Shown: positions 1 to 8,549 of the stretch, one piece after another
How positions within the stretch are numbered: the stretch's first letter is position 1
Layout of the letters: each line of letters starts with the position of its first letter
NCBI RefSeq assembly: GCF_002846415.1
Contig: NZ_PJMX01000001.1
Location: 3,100,001-3,164,000 of the forward strand
Direction: 5' to 3'
Source: Streptomyces sp. TLI_146
GTDB lineage: Bacteria; Actinomycetota; Actinomycetes; Streptomycetales; Streptomycetaceae
Length of the DNA stretch: 64,000 bases
The notes under the pieces: generated by a model
What the model saw: the letters and a program-made list of their open reading frames with translations, nothing else
Told to the model about the DNA's origin: nothing
The model's database searches: none
Program-made: the position numbers and the translations under genes

Positions 1-1267
1 TCCGGGCGACGGCGGCGCACTGGAGCCCCATGGACAGCGCCATCGCCAGACAGATCCCCGGCAGCCCGAGCCCGGACAGGCAAAGGGCGAGCGGCAGTTG
101 GAGGGCGACGCCGCACGCGGTGACCCCGGCGAGCGCCGGGCTGCCGCCGCTGCCCTCGAAGACCCCGCCGAGGGCGATGCAGACGGAGAGCAGCACCAGG
201 TACGGGCCGAGGCAGCACAGATAGAGCGTGCCGGCCGCCGCGACCTGGCCGGTGGCGCCGAACGCGGCCATGATCCAGGGCGCGGACACGAGCAGCAGCA
301 GCGCCGCCGTCAGCCCCAGCGCCCCCGAGACCAGCGCGGCCTGCCGCCCCACCGCGACCCGCTCGTCCCGCCCGGCGCCGAGCAGATGGGCGGTGTGGAT
401 GGCGGCGGCCTGGCGTACGGCGTAGAAGGCCATGGTGGCCGCGTACATCGCCTTGGTGGCGATGCCGTAGGCCGCGACCTCGCCGACGCCGACCCGGGCG
501 ACGATCGCGACGAGCGCGAGCGAACCGGCCATCCGCACCACGAAGTCGGCCGACATCGGCAGCCCGGTCGCCGCTGTCGCGCGCAGCTCCGCGCCGAGGC
601 CGGTGGGCCGCACCGCGTGCCGGGCGGCTCTCAGCACGGCGTTGCGCCGCAGGGCCACCAGGCCGCAGAGCAGCGCGGCCGAGCGGCCGAGCACGGTGGC
701 GAGGGCCGCGCCCCGGACGCCGAGCCCGCACCCCAGGATCAGCAGCGGATCGAGGGCGAGGATCAGCCCGTTGGCCAGGAAGGCGAGCCGCATCGGCGTG
801 CGGGTGTCGCCCGCGCCCTTGAGGATGCCGTCGACGACATTGGTGGCGAAGAAGACCGCCGTGCCGGGCAGCGCGATCGCGAAGTAGCCGGACGCCAGGG
901 CGAGTACGGCCTCGTCGGCGCCGCCGAGCACCAGCCGGGCGAGCGGCTCCCGGCAGAGGAAGCCGCCGCCCGCGACCACCGGCGTGATCAGCGCCCACAG
1001 GGCCCAGCCGCCGCGCACCGCCGCCCGTATCCCGCCCGGGTCGTCGGCGCCCCTGGCCCGGGCGACCAGGACGGTGGTCCCCGTGCCCGCCATCAGGATC
1101 AGGCCGAGCAGCAGGTTCTCCACATTGGTGGCGACGGCGACCGCGGCGACCGGGTCCCCGCCGAGCCGGGCCACCCAGACCATGTCGATCACCCCGGCCG
1201 CCACCCCCGCCAGGAGCTCGAAGTAGACCGGGTACGCGAGCGAGACCAGCCGACGGCGGTGTGACAC
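1..1267 (-). CDS. MATE family multidrug/cation efflux transporter (partial, 3' end outside window)
   Basis: Integral membrane exporter of the MATE family, which expels drugs or metabolites in exchange for H+ or Na+. About 420 residues are visible, made of repeated hydrophobic helices. Family-like stretches include AYPVYFELLAGVAAG near the N-terminus and VVDGILKGAGDTRTPM near residue 150. The reading frame runs off the left edge, so the C-terminus is missing. The GTG start at 1267 follows a GGGAGGGA ribosome site. The gene is divergent from a PadR regulator, and a perfect 41-bp palindrome lies in the shared promoter, so PadR control is likely. The substrate cannot be told from sequence. Confidence 0.88.
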   Translation of the reverse strand, partial: MSHRRRLVSLAYPVYFELLAGVAAGVIDMVWVARLGGDPVAAVAVATNVENLLLGLILMAGTGTTVLVARARGADDPGGIRAAVRGGWALWALITPVVAGGGFLCREPLARLVLGGADEAVLALASGYFAIALPGTAVFFATNVVDGILKGAGDTRTPMRLAFLANGLILALDPLLILGCGLGVRGAALATVLGRSAALLCGLVALRRNAVLRAARHAVRPTGLGAELRATAATGLPMSADFVVRMAGSLALVAIVARVGVGEVAAYGIATKAMYAATMAFYAVRQAAAIHTAHLLGAGRDERVAVGRQAALVSGALGLTAALLLLVSAPWIMAAFGATGQVAAAGTLYLCCLGPYLVLLSVCIALGGVFEGSGGSPALAGVTACGVALQLPLALCLSGLGLPGICLAMALSMGLQCAAVAR

Positions 1268-1280
1268 GAGATCCCTCCCC

Positions 1281-1321
1281 CTCTTTTCGCTGTACCTCGA
1301 TTCGAGGTACAGCGAAAAGAG
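1281..1321. promoter_or_regulatory. 41-bp perfect palindrome, probable PadR operator between MATE and padR genes
   Basis: Two exact 20-bp arms (1281-1300 and 1302-1321) flank a single T at 1301. The core reads TGTACCTCGA-T-TCGAGGTACA. It lies 13 bp from the MATE start and 30 bp from the padR start, so a dimer bound here could repress both genes. Dyad operators with TGTA/TACA ends are usual for PadR proteins; that this one binds the neighbouring PadR is inferred from position and symmetry. Confidence 0.75.
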
Positions 1322-1351
1322 ATACCATGGGCCCGCCGAAAGGAGAAGTGG

Positions 1352-1876
1352 GTGCTGGAGCTGACGATCCTGGGGTTCCTCGACGAGGAACCGCTGCACG
1401 GCTATGAACTCAAGGAGCGCATCAAGGGCCTGAGCGGCCACGTCCGGCCGGTGAGCGACGGCGCCCTCTACCCGGCGATCGCGCGACTGGTGAAGGCGGG
1501 CAGGCTGGAGCAGCGCACCGGCCCGGGCACCGGCGCCGCCCCGCGCCGGATCCTCTCCCTGACGGAGGCGGGCCGCGCCGAACTGCACGAGCGGCTGCGG
1601 CATCCCAAGGACGTCGACATCACCGACGGGCAGCGCTTCTTCACCGTGCTCGCGTTCCTCGGGCGGCTGCCCGACCGCGCCGAGCAGGCCGCCGTGCTCC
1701 GCCGCCGCCAGGCGTTCCTGAACACCCCGGCGAGCTTCTTCTACCGTGACGGCGAGCCCGTACGAGCCGAGGAGAGCCCCGACCTGTTCCGCCGGGGGAT
1801 GCTCAGGATCGCCCGCGCGACCGGCACCGAGGAGAAGAGGTGGCTGGCCGAGGCGATCGCCGAGCTGGAGGGCTGA
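1352..1876 (+). CDS. PadR family transcriptional regulator
   Basis: A 174-residue PadR-type repressor. Residues 1-80 carry the winged helix: LELTILGFLDEEPLHGYELK followed by the DGALYPAIARLVKAGRLEQR recognition and wing region. A C-terminal helical segment (about 85-174) is expected to dimerise and may sense ligand. The GTG start at 1352 has an AAAGGAG site 6-11 nt upstream. It is divergent from the MATE exporter, a classic layout in which PadR represses the pump until a substrate binds. Ligand unknown. Confidence 0.9.
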   Translation: MLELTILGFLDEEPLHGYELKERIKGLSGHVRPVSDGALYPAIARLVKAGRLEQRTGPGTGAAPRRILSLTEAGRAELHERLRHPKDVDITDGQRFFTVLAFLGRLPDRAEQAAVLRRRQAFLNTPASFFYRDGEPVRAEESPDLFRRGMLRIARATGTEEKRWLAEAIAELEG

Positions 1877-1891
1877 ACCCCGTGGAGCCGG

Positions 1892-3121
1892 TCAGCCCAG
1901 CTGGTCGCGTACGTAAGTGCGCCACAGGGCCGTGAACTCCTTCGGCGTGGTGGCCAGTTCCTCGTTCATCGCCTTCTCCAGCGCGCCCTCGCGGTGCTTC
2001 TGCCCGCCCACCGACGCGTAGAAGGCGGCGAGCTTCGCCTCGCCCCAGCGCTCGGCGATCATGCGGCACGCCAGCCAGCCGCCCTCGTACGCGCGCGCCA
2101 GCCGGTCCGCGCCGCCCTCGAAGCCGAAGTCCGCGTCGGCGGGCAGCTCGGCGGGCACCTCGCCGCGCCGCACCGCCTGCTGGAACTCGGGCGCCGCCTC
2201 GGCGGCGGTGCGCCCGGTGCCCCGGTAGCCGACCCAGTCCGCGTACCCCTCCGAGAGCCACATCGGGGTCGCCGTGGAGGTGTCGGCGCGGGTGGCGACA
2301 TGGGTGGTCTCGTGAGTGAGGACGACCCGCCGGCCCAGATCGCCGAGCACGCCGTACGCCTCGGGGTTGACGATCACCCGGTCCGCCGGCGCCCTCCCGG
2401 ACCCGCCCGCCTCGCCGGTGGTCACCGCCGCGATCCCCCGGTACGAGGCCGGGGGCGCGCCCAGCAGCGCCGCCATCGCGTCGAGCGAGGCGGGCACCAG
2501 GACCACCATCCGGCCCGCCCAGCGGCCCGGCCAGGCGGCCGAGACGGCGGGGACCGCGCGGTCGGCGGTGTGCGCGATCTGCTGGAGCACCTGGCGGTCC
2601 TGGCCGACGCCGAGGACCAGGCTGTGCGTGCCGCGCACCACGGCCACCGGGCCCTGCTGCCACAGCGGCTCGGCGGCGCCCTCGCCCGGCCGGTCGCCCG
2701 TCACGTACCAGCGCCCGGCCCGCTCGTCGAGTTCGACGACCCTGGCCGACGTCACCGGCGCGCTGTCGTACCCGTCGAGCCGGTAGCGCAGCTCGACCTG
2801 GGCGGTGGCCCGGTCGCCCGTGCGGCTGACCCCGGTCACCCGGTACGCCCAGGCGCTCAGCGGCACCTGGCGCAGATTGGCGAACTCGGCGCGCTGGGCG
2901 TCCCGCAGCGTCCCCGCGCCCGGGTCGAGCGCGGCCAGATAGCCGCGCTCGTCGTGCCCGAGGACGGCGGCCGCCCGCCCGTCCAGGGTGCGCTGCACCT
3001 GGCGGGTGACGGGGTCGGGGGCCGCCTCCGGGGCCGAGCAGGCCGACAGCGACAGCAGCGCGGCGAGACCGTATCCCGCCGCCCGCCGCCGCCACCTGCC
3101 GCTCAGCCAGCCGTACGCCAT
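1892..3121 (-). CDS. putative zinc metallopeptidase-like lipoprotein (gluzincin HExxH)
   Basis: A 409-residue exported protein. The N-terminus has arginines, a hydrophobic stretch and a lipobox (LLSLSAC, Cys28), so it is predicted to be a membrane-anchored lipoprotein. Near the C-terminus it has HETTH (270-274) and, 17 residues later, SEGYADW with Glu291. This is the spacing of a gluzincin zinc site, in which the two His and the distal Glu bind zinc and the first Glu is catalytic. Residues 35-200 look like a small alpha/beta domain of unknown role. The gene ends 15 bp from the convergent padR. The lipoprotein and zinc-site calls rest on clear motifs; peptidase activity and substrate are inferred. 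Confidence 0.75.
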   Translation of the reverse strand: MAYGWLSGRWRRRAAGYGLAALLSLSACSAPEAAPDPVTRQVQRTLDGRAAAVLGHDERGYLAALDPGAGTLRDAQRAEFANLRQVPLSAWAYRVTGVSRTGDRATAQVELRYRLDGYDSAPVTSARVVELDERAGRWYVTGDRPGEGAAEPLWQQGPVAVVRGTHSLVLGVGQDRQVLQQIAHTADRAVPAVSAAWPGRWAGRMVVLVPASLDAMAALLGAPPASYRGIAAVTTGEAGGSGRAPADRVIVNPEAYGVLGDLGRRVVLTHETTHVATRADTSTATPMWLSEGYADWVGYRGTGRTAAEAAPEFQQAVRRGEVPAELPADADFGFEGGADRLARAYEGGWLACRMIAERWGEAKLAAFYASVGGQKHREGALEKAMNEELATTPKEFTALWRTYVRDQLG

Positions 3122-3137
3122 CCTCCCGATCGTACGT

Positions 3138-4154
3138 TCACACGCGGGTGATGGAGGAGATGGGCATCATGCCCACCGGGTCGTAGCGGACCGGAGCGCC
3201 CGGGTAGGGGGCGTGGATCACCTGGCCGTTGCCCACGTACATCGCGATGTGGCTGGCGTCGGAGCGGTAGGCGACCAGGTCGCCGGGCTGCGCCTCGGCG
3301 AGCGGGACCCGGCGCCCGGCGTACCGCTGGGCCTGCGAGGTGCGCGGCAGGCCGACGCCCGCGTGGGCGTAGGACCACTGCATCAGGCCCGAGCAGTCGA
3401 AGCCGGAGGGCCCGTTGGCGCCCCAGACGTAGGGCCTGCCCACCGCCTGGCGGGCCGCCGCCACGGCGGCCGCTGCGCGGCCGGAGGCGGGCACCGCCCC
3501 GCTCAGGTCGGGCAGTTCGCCGCGTCCGGAGCGCGAGACGCGGTCGAAGGCGGCGCGCTCGGAGGTCGGCAGCGCCAGCAGCACCCGGCGGGCCTGGGCG
3601 AGTTTGGCCTCCACGGTCCGCTTGTGCCGGGCGACCTCGGCGCGGCTGCGCTCCAGCTCGGCGAGCTTGCGGGTGGCCTCGGTGCGCTTCTGGCCGATCC
3701 GCCGCTGCTCCTGCTGGAGTTCGCGCAGCTCGGCGCTCTGGCGCTCGCCGATCCGGTCGAGTGCGGCGGCCTTGTCGAGATAGGTGTCGGGGTCCTCGGA
3801 GAGCAGCAGCGCGAGCGAGGGGTCCAGGCCGCCCGCGCGGTACTGGGCGCCCGCGATCGCGCCGAGCGCGCCCCGCATCCGGTTGATGCGCTCCTGGCCG
3901 CGGGCGACCACGTCCTGGGCCTGGTGGATCTGCTCGCGCAGCTGGTCGGCGTGCTCGTCCGCCTTGTTGTACTGCTCGGTGGCCTCCTCCGCCTGGGCGA
4001 AGAGCCGGTCGATCCGGTCCTTGCCGGTGTCGCCCGGGTCGGCGCTCGCGGGCGCCGCGAAGGCCGCTGCCGCGGTGGCCGCCGCGGCGGACAGGACGGT
4101 GACCCGGGTGCTCTGGGAGAGGCCCGACTGCGTGGGACGGCGATGGGACGCCAA
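3138..4154 (-). CDS. secreted NlpC/P60 family peptidoglycan endopeptidase
   Basis: Predicted cell-wall hydrolase of 338 residues. A signal peptide (TRVTVLSAAAATAAAAFAAP...ADP) is followed by a long coiled coil (about 40-200), then a C-terminal NlpC/P60 domain. The nucleophile Cys lies in the FDCSGLMQWSY motif and a catalytic His in ASHIAMYVGNG. I chose a TTG start at 4154 because the resulting N-terminus (ASHRRP) matches the adjacent paralogue and an AAGGAG motif lies upstream; a longer in-frame reading exists. It follows its paralogue (4407-5429) on the same strand, with two hairpins in the gap. Such enzymes cleave stem peptides, with the coiled coil often autoinhibitory or partner-binding. 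Confidence 0.85.
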   Translation of the reverse strand: MASHRRPTQSGLSQSTRVTVLSAAAATAAAAFAAPASADPGDTGKDRIDRLFAQAEEATEQYNKADEHADQLREQIHQAQDVVARGQERINRMRGALGAIAGAQYRAGGLDPSLALLLSEDPDTYLDKAAALDRIGERQSAELRELQQEQRRIGQKRTEATRKLAELERSRAEVARHKRTVEAKLAQARRVLLALPTSERAAFDRVSRSGRGELPDLSGAVPASGRAAAAVAAARQAVGRPYVWGANGPSGFDCSGLMQWSYAHAGVGLPRTSQAQRYAGRRVPLAEAQPGDLVAYRSDASHIAMYVGNGQVIHAPYPGAPVRYDPVGMMPISSITRV

Positions 4155-4261
4155 GGAAGCCGCACTCCTTCCGCTGGTGCGGACCCCTGCCGCCCGGGCG
4201 GGCGGACGAGTTGGACGAGTCACGGGGGGACCGCACGCCGGACAGTAGCCGGGCGACCACA

Positions 4262-4332
4262 CGGGGTCCAAAGACCCCGGCGTGTACGCAAAGTGACGCC
4301 CCGCCGGAGAACACAGGTCACCGGCGGGGCGT
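4262..4332 (-). terminator. two hairpins downstream of the second NlpC/P60 gene
   Basis: A 12-bp perfect inverted repeat (4296-4307 with 4321-4332) and a second hairpin (CGGGGTC-caaa-GACCCCG, 4262-4279) lie between the paralogous NlpC/P60 genes. They probably terminate or attenuate the upstream transcript. No U-tract follows, as is usual in Streptomyces. Confidence 0.55.
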
Positions 4333-4406
4333 GGCGTCAGCGTGGGTCGCCGGAATTCCCCCGTTCGGAGGGCGGCGGCAACCGAGTTGTTATCTGTCCG
4401 GAAGGA

Positions 4407-5429
4407 TCAGATGCGTACACCGAACTGGAAGGGCATGTTGTCCATGGCCTCGTAGCGGACGCTGGCGCCCGGCTTGGGTGCGTGCAGCACCTGGCCGTTG
4501 CCCGCGTACAGGCCGACGTGGTGGAGGTCGCCGTAGAAGAGCACGAGGTCGCCCGGCTTGAGCTGGCTGCGGCCTATCTGGGTGCCGGCGCCGGCCTGGG
4601 CCTGCGAGGTGCGCGGAATGTTCACGCCCGCCTGGCGGTAGGCCCAGGAGGTGAGCCCGGAGCAGTCGTACGAGGCGGTGCCGGTGGCGCCGTACACGTA
4701 CGGCTTGCCTATCTGGCTCTGGGCGGCCGACAGGGCCGCGGCGCCGCGCTGCGAGGCGGGCACGTCGTGGCCGAGGTCGGCGCGCTCGTTGGCACGGTTG
4801 GCGCGGGCGTCGTCGGAGGCGAGCGAGGCCTTCTCGGCGGCGGTCAGCGAGTTGAGGAGCTTCTGCGCGGCGGCGAGCTTGGACTGGGTCTCGGCCTTCT
4901 TGGTGCCGAGCTCCTTGCGGGTGTCCGCGAGGTCCTTGAGCTTGTCCTGCGCCTCCTTGCGCTGCTGCGCCAGGCTGCGCTGCTTCTCCTGGATCTTCTG
5001 GAGCGCCTCGGTCTGCTTGGCGCTCAGCTGGTCCAGGGAGGACGCCTTGTCCAGGAAGTCGTCCGGGTTGGCGGAGAGGAAGAGCTGCACCGAGGGGTCG
5101 ATGCCGCCCGAGCGGTACTGCGCCGAGGCCATCGAACCGAGGCCGTCGCGGAGCTTGTTGAGCTCGTCCTGCCCGCGGGCCACCTTGTCCTGGAGCGCGC
5201 CGACCTGCTTCTCCAGCTGGTCCTGCTTCTCCTTGGCGCCGTTGTACTTCTCGGTGGCCTGCTCGGCCTCGTCGTAGAGCTTGTCGACCTTGGACTTCAC
5301 TTCGCTCTTCGACGGCTTCGGGTCCGCGTGCGCGGCCTGGGACGTGAGAGCGACGGCCGCGGCGGCAGTAGCGGTGAGCACGGTCACGCGGGTACGGCTC
5401 GCGGGCTTGGGTCGACGGTGGGACGCCAC
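4407..5429 (-). CDS. secreted NlpC/P60 family peptidoglycan endopeptidase (paralogue)
   Basis: A 340-residue secreted hydrolase. Residues 1-36 form a signal peptide ending AHADP. Residues 40-205 are a charged coiled coil. The NlpC/P60 domain (about 235-340) has Cys256 in YDCSGLTSWAY and catalytic His in DLHHVGLYAG. It matches the neighbouring 3138-4154 gene along its whole length, so the pair is a tandem duplication. The ATG start gives the MASHRRP N-terminus with an AAGGAG motif about 12 nt upstream. Likely role: trimming peptidoglycan during growth or septation. Confidence 0.9.
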   Translation of the reverse strand: MASHRRPKPASRTRVTVLTATAAAAVALTSQAAHADPKPSKSEVKSKVDKLYDEAEQATEKYNGAKEKQDQLEKQVGALQDKVARGQDELNKLRDGLGSMASAQYRSGGIDPSVQLFLSANPDDFLDKASSLDQLSAKQTEALQKIQEKQRSLAQQRKEAQDKLKDLADTRKELGTKKAETQSKLAAAQKLLNSLTAAEKASLASDDARANRANERADLGHDVPASQRGAAALSAAQSQIGKPYVYGATGTASYDCSGLTSWAYRQAGVNIPRTSQAQAGAGTQIGRSQLKPGDLVLFYGDLHHVGLYAGNGQVLHAPKPGASVRYEAMDNMPFQFGVRI

Positions 5430-5686
5430 GAAGGCGAGCTCCTTCTTCCTCAGCCGCCGAACAGCGCAGACTCGGCGGGACCTCCACGGTCACCCCGGAC
5501 AGGTGATCAACCGCGTGAAGGTTCGAGCCCCGACCCTAGTGACCCTCTTGTGATCAGTTCAAATCCTGATGGGAAAAAATTCGATCGCCGGGAGGATTCT
5601 TTACAGTCATCCCACGCGTAGTAATGGGCACTTGACAGAGCGCTGGGAACCGATCACCCGAATTCGGGCATTGAACGCAGGAGTTG
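5430..5686. other. leader/promoter region of the NlpC/P60 gene; no gene seen
   Basis: A 257-bp gap between the NYN gene end and the NlpC/P60 start, both on the minus strand. It contains a GC-AT palindrome, CCCGAATTCGGG (5657-5668), that may end the NYN transcript, and a relatively AT-rich patch (5560-5610) suited to a promoter. The long leader could carry regulation, but I could not fit a known riboswitch to it. Confidence 0.4.
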
Positions 5687-7048
5687 CTAGACGCGCGAAA
5701 GCCGCTTCAGGAGCATGACGGACGCGACGGGCCGGGCACCGGCCTTGGCGACCCCGTCCGCCACCTCGCGGTCGGTCGAGACGACCACCACCGGCCGCCC
5801 GGACGGCTCCGCCCGCACCAGCTGGCGGATCAGCTCGTCGGCGGTCACCCCCGGCTTGGAGAAGAGCACCCGCACGCCACGCGGCGGCGCGAGCAGCACC
5901 GGCGCGGCCAGCTCCGCCCCGTCGAAGACACAGGTGACCTCGGCGCCCGTCTGCGCGGCGAGCACGGAGAGGCCGCCGAGGAGGCGCAGCCGCTGCTTCT
6001 CCAACGGCATCGTCGGATAGCCGGTCTTGGTGACGTTGTAGCCGTCCACCACCAGATGCACCTGCGGCAGCGCGAGCAGCTGGTCCAGGAGCGCCGGATC
6101 GGTCTCGGAGAGCGCGCGGGCCGCGATGTCCTTCGGGGTCATCTGTCCCGGTTCGACCGCTTCCACGGTGTCGGCGGGCCGCACCGAGGCCGGGGGCAGG
6201 GCGAGTTCGCGCCGCAGCCCGGACGCCGCGTCCAGGACCGTGTCGAGCAGCAGCCGCAGCCGCATGTCCTCGATCGAGCGGCCCTCGCGCACCGCGCGCC
6301 GGCTCGCCTCGACGGACGCCTCGGCCTCGGTCAGCCGGGTCCTGATCCGCCGCGACTCGCTCTCGGCGGCGGCCATCTGGGCCGCCGCCTCCGCTCTGAT
6401 CCCGTCGATCTCACCGGTGACCTTGCGCAGGGCGGCCTCGCCGCGCTTGACGTCGCTGAGCGCGCTGCGCAGCTTGCGCTGGAGCGATTCGGCGTCCTTG
6501 CGGGCCGCGGCCAGTTCGGCGCGCAGCTCCTCCTGCTCGGTGCGCAGCCGCTCGTGCGCCTCGGCCAGCTCCCGGCGCAGCCGCTCCAGCTCGCGCCGGC
6601 CCTCCTCGTCGGCGCGCTCGGCGTCGGCGCGCTGGGCCTCCTCGCCCGCGGCGGCGACCAACTTGACCCAGCCGGTGGGCCGCAGCACATACGCGGCGGC
6701 CGCCACGTCGACGGGGTCGGCGGCCGCGGGCGGCGCGCCGGACTCCAGGGCGCCCGCCAGCTCCGGCTGCGACTCCTTCAGGCGCTCCCCGATCCGCTGC
6801 CGGAAGACCGGGTCGGACTCCAGGGCGGCGGCCATGGCGTTGCCCGCGAACTTGGCACGACGAGTCGGGGTGAAACGGGCGTACTGCCGCAACTGCGACG
6901 GCAGTTCGCCGACGGTCAGCCCGCCGAAGGCGTCCGAGACCAGGGCGACGACCCTGCGCCGCACCCCTTCGGGCAGCGGGCGGTCGAGCACCTCGGCGGG
7001 GCCGTCACCGGCCGCGCCGGCCGGTTCGGCACCGCTTGCATGCTCCAC
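5687..7048 (-). CDS. NYN domain (YacP-like) putative ribonuclease with coiled-coil middle
   Basis: A 453-residue cytoplasmic protein. The C-terminal 170 residues are a YacP-like NYN domain with the start motif HLVVDGYNVTKTGYP, then EVTCVFDGAE and VVSTDREVADG. These acidic residues form a PIN-like metal site used by RNases that process rRNA or mRNA. Residues 190-300 form a strong coiled coil rich in Glu/Arg/Ala, and residues 1-120 form a separate helical domain. The ATG at 7048 is the first in frame. The divalent-metal RNase role is inferred from the fold; the coiled-coil extension suggests oligomers or a partner. The zinc-ribbon gene lies 43 bp upstream on the same strand. Confidence 0.82.
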   Translation of the reverse strand: MEHASGAEPAGAAGDGPAEVLDRPLPEGVRRRVVALVSDAFGGLTVGELPSQLRQYARFTPTRRAKFAGNAMAAALESDPVFRQRIGERLKESQPELAGALESGAPPAAADPVDVAAAAYVLRPTGWVKLVAAAGEEAQRADAERADEEGRRELERLRRELAEAHERLRTEQEELRAELAAARKDAESLQRKLRSALSDVKRGEAALRKVTGEIDGIRAEAAAQMAAAESESRRIRTRLTEAEASVEASRRAVREGRSIEDMRLRLLLDTVLDAASGLRRELALPPASVRPADTVEAVEPGQMTPKDIAARALSETDPALLDQLLALPQVHLVVDGYNVTKTGYPTMPLEKQRLRLLGGLSVLAAQTGAEVTCVFDGAELAAPVLLAPPRGVRVLFSKPGVTADELIRQLVRAEPSGRPVVVVSTDREVADGVAKAGARPVASVMLLKRLSRV

Positions 7049-7091
7049 GATCCGTCACCTCAACTGTCGTCCGTCGCCCGTCCGGGCCCGT

Positions 7092-7337
7092 TCACTCCGC
7101 GCCGGCGTCCGGCCTGTCCACCAGCTCGATCTGGTCCACCGCGTTGCACCAGCGGCAGCGCACCGACTCGATGGTCTCACTGACCACCTCGCGTTCCTCG
7201 ACCTTCGGCTCTCCGGCGAGGTCCAGATGGACGTACTCGACGACCTTCGACGAGCGGGTGACGTCGAAACGGGTCAGATTGCCGCAGAGGGTGCAGCGCC
7301 ACCGCGTGGTGGCGGTGGGCAGGGGAACGCTGGTCAT
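7092..7337 (-). CDS. small zinc-ribbon-like hypothetical protein
   Basis: An 81-residue soluble protein with two CxxC knuckles, CTLCGN near residue 15 and CRWCNA near residue 62, so it probably binds one zinc ion. The ATG at 7337 has a GAGG site upstream; a longer in-frame reading to 7580 exists but would run into the divergent rhomboid promoter. It lies just upstream of the NYN gene on the same strand and may be co-transcribed. Function unknown; nucleic-acid or protein binding is possible. Confidence 0.7.
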   Translation of the reverse strand: MTSVPLPTATTRWRCTLCGNLTRFDVTRSSKVVEYVHLDLAGEPKVEEREVVSETIESVRCRWCNAVDQIELVDRPDAGAE

Positions 7338-7527
7338 GTGGTGCTGACCTCTTTCCACGGTTCCGCGCCGGGGCTCGGGCCTCGTACACGGTCGGTTCAT
7401 GGTCCAGGATCTCGCGGTGCGCCGTCGAACTGCGGATGTACTGCCCGTAACCCTACGGCCTACCGGGTACCCCCCGGCACGGCGAGGCAGTCTGTACCGT
7501 TCGGTCCGGTTACGCCATGCTCTGCTC

Positions 7528-8271
7528 ATGATCGAGTGGAGCGCCCTGCGCGCGGCGGCGGTGCGCGGCCCGACGGTCACCTACACCGTCCTGGCCGTCT
7601 GCTGCCTGGTCTTCCTCGTCAGCCCCGTGTCCGGCCTCAATCCCTCGTACGGGACGGGGGACGCGCTGCTCGCGGCGCAGAGCGCGTATTTCGCCCGGTG
7701 GGGTGTCATCCCGAACGAACTGACGGCCGGTGACCCCGGCGCCCTCGTCACCCCCCTCACCGCACTCTTCGTGCACGGCAACTGGCTGCACCTGCTGGGG
7801 AACATGCTCTTCCTCTACGTCTTCGGCGTGATGGCCGAGGAGCGCATGGGCAGGATCGGGTTCGCGCTGTTCTACCTCGGCGCGGGCTACCTCGCCCTGC
7901 TCGCGTACGCGGTGGCGCACGCGTCCTCCGACCAGACGCTGGTGGGCGCGTCGGGGGCGATCTCGGGTGTCCTGGGCGCCTTTCTCTACCTGTTCCCCCG
8001 GGCGAGGGTGACCAGCCTCTTCCCCTTCCTCTTCTTCCTGCCACTGCGCTTTCCCGCGGCGCTGGTGCTGGTCTTCTGGTTCGTGCTCCAGTGGCTGGCG
8101 GTCAGGGCCGCTCCGGCCGGGCCCGGGGTGGCGTACCTGGCCCATCTGGTCGGCTTCGGCCTGGGCTTTCTCTACGCCTGGGTCCGGTTCCGGGGGACGG
8201 CTAGAGTGAAACGACCGAAACGACCGAAGCCATCCGCGTCGGCCGCCACCGAGGGAGAGAACCAGCCGTGA
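7528..8271 (+). CDS. rhomboid family intramembrane serine protease
   Basis: A 247-residue polytopic protein with about six hydrophobic helices. The rhomboid features are present: HGNWLHLLGNMLFLYVFG after the first loop, the serine motif GASGAISG and the catalytic histidine in YLAHLVGFGLGF. It should cleave transmembrane segments within the membrane. The start is uncertain: the ATG at 7528 gives the usual short N-terminus but has no clear ribosome site, and the frame is open to 7399. The stop overlaps the next gene's GTG by 4 nt, so the two are translationally coupled. Confidence 0.88.
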   Translation: MIEWSALRAAAVRGPTVTYTVLAVCCLVFLVSPVSGLNPSYGTGDALLAAQSAYFARWGVIPNELTAGDPGALVTPLTALFVHGNWLHLLGNMLFLYVFGVMAEERMGRIGFALFYLGAGYLALLAYAVAHASSDQTLVGASGAISGVLGAFLYLFPRARVTSLFPFLFFLPLRFPAALVLVFWFVLQWLAVRAAPAGPGVAYLAHLVGFGLGFLYAWVRFRGTARVKRPKRPKPSASAATEGENQP

Positions 8272-8549
8272 TCACCGCGATCGTGCTCATCAAGACCAGC
8301 GTGGACCGGATCCCCGAGATCGCGGAGTCGATCGCGTCGCTGGAGAACGTCAGCGAGGTGTACTCGGTGACCGGCACCTACGACCTGATCGCCCTGGTCC
8401 GGGTGGCCCGCCACGACGACCTGGCGGACATCATCCCCGGCCGCATCAGCAAGATCCCCGGCGTGGAGGTCACGGACACGCACGTGGCGTTCCGGACGTA
8501 CTCCCAGCACGACCTGGAGGCGGCGTTCGCCATCGGCCTGGATGCCTAG
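8268..8549 (+). CDS. Lrp/AsnC ligand-binding (RAM) domain protein
   Basis: A 93-residue protein equal to the C-terminal RAM domain of Lrp/AsnC regulators, without the DNA-binding half. Typical segments are TAIVLIKTSVDRIPEIAESI, YSVTGTYDLIALVRV and VEVTDTHVAFRTYS. Such stand-alone domains bind amino acids and can assemble with full Lrp proteins. The GTG start overlaps the rhomboid stop (GTGA), making one operon. Its ligand is unknown. Confidence 0.87.
   Translation: MITAIVLIKTSVDRIPEIAESIASLENVSEVYSVTGTYDLIALVRVARHDDLADIIPGRISKIPGVEVTDTHVAFRTYSQHDLEAAFAIGLDA

Noticed and set aside
5430..5686. c-di-AMP (ydaO) riboswitch before the NlpC/P60 gene
   Set aside because: Such genes often have one in Streptomyces, and GGGGTGACC-like pieces occur, but I could not find the conserved ydaO core; a covariance-model search would decide.
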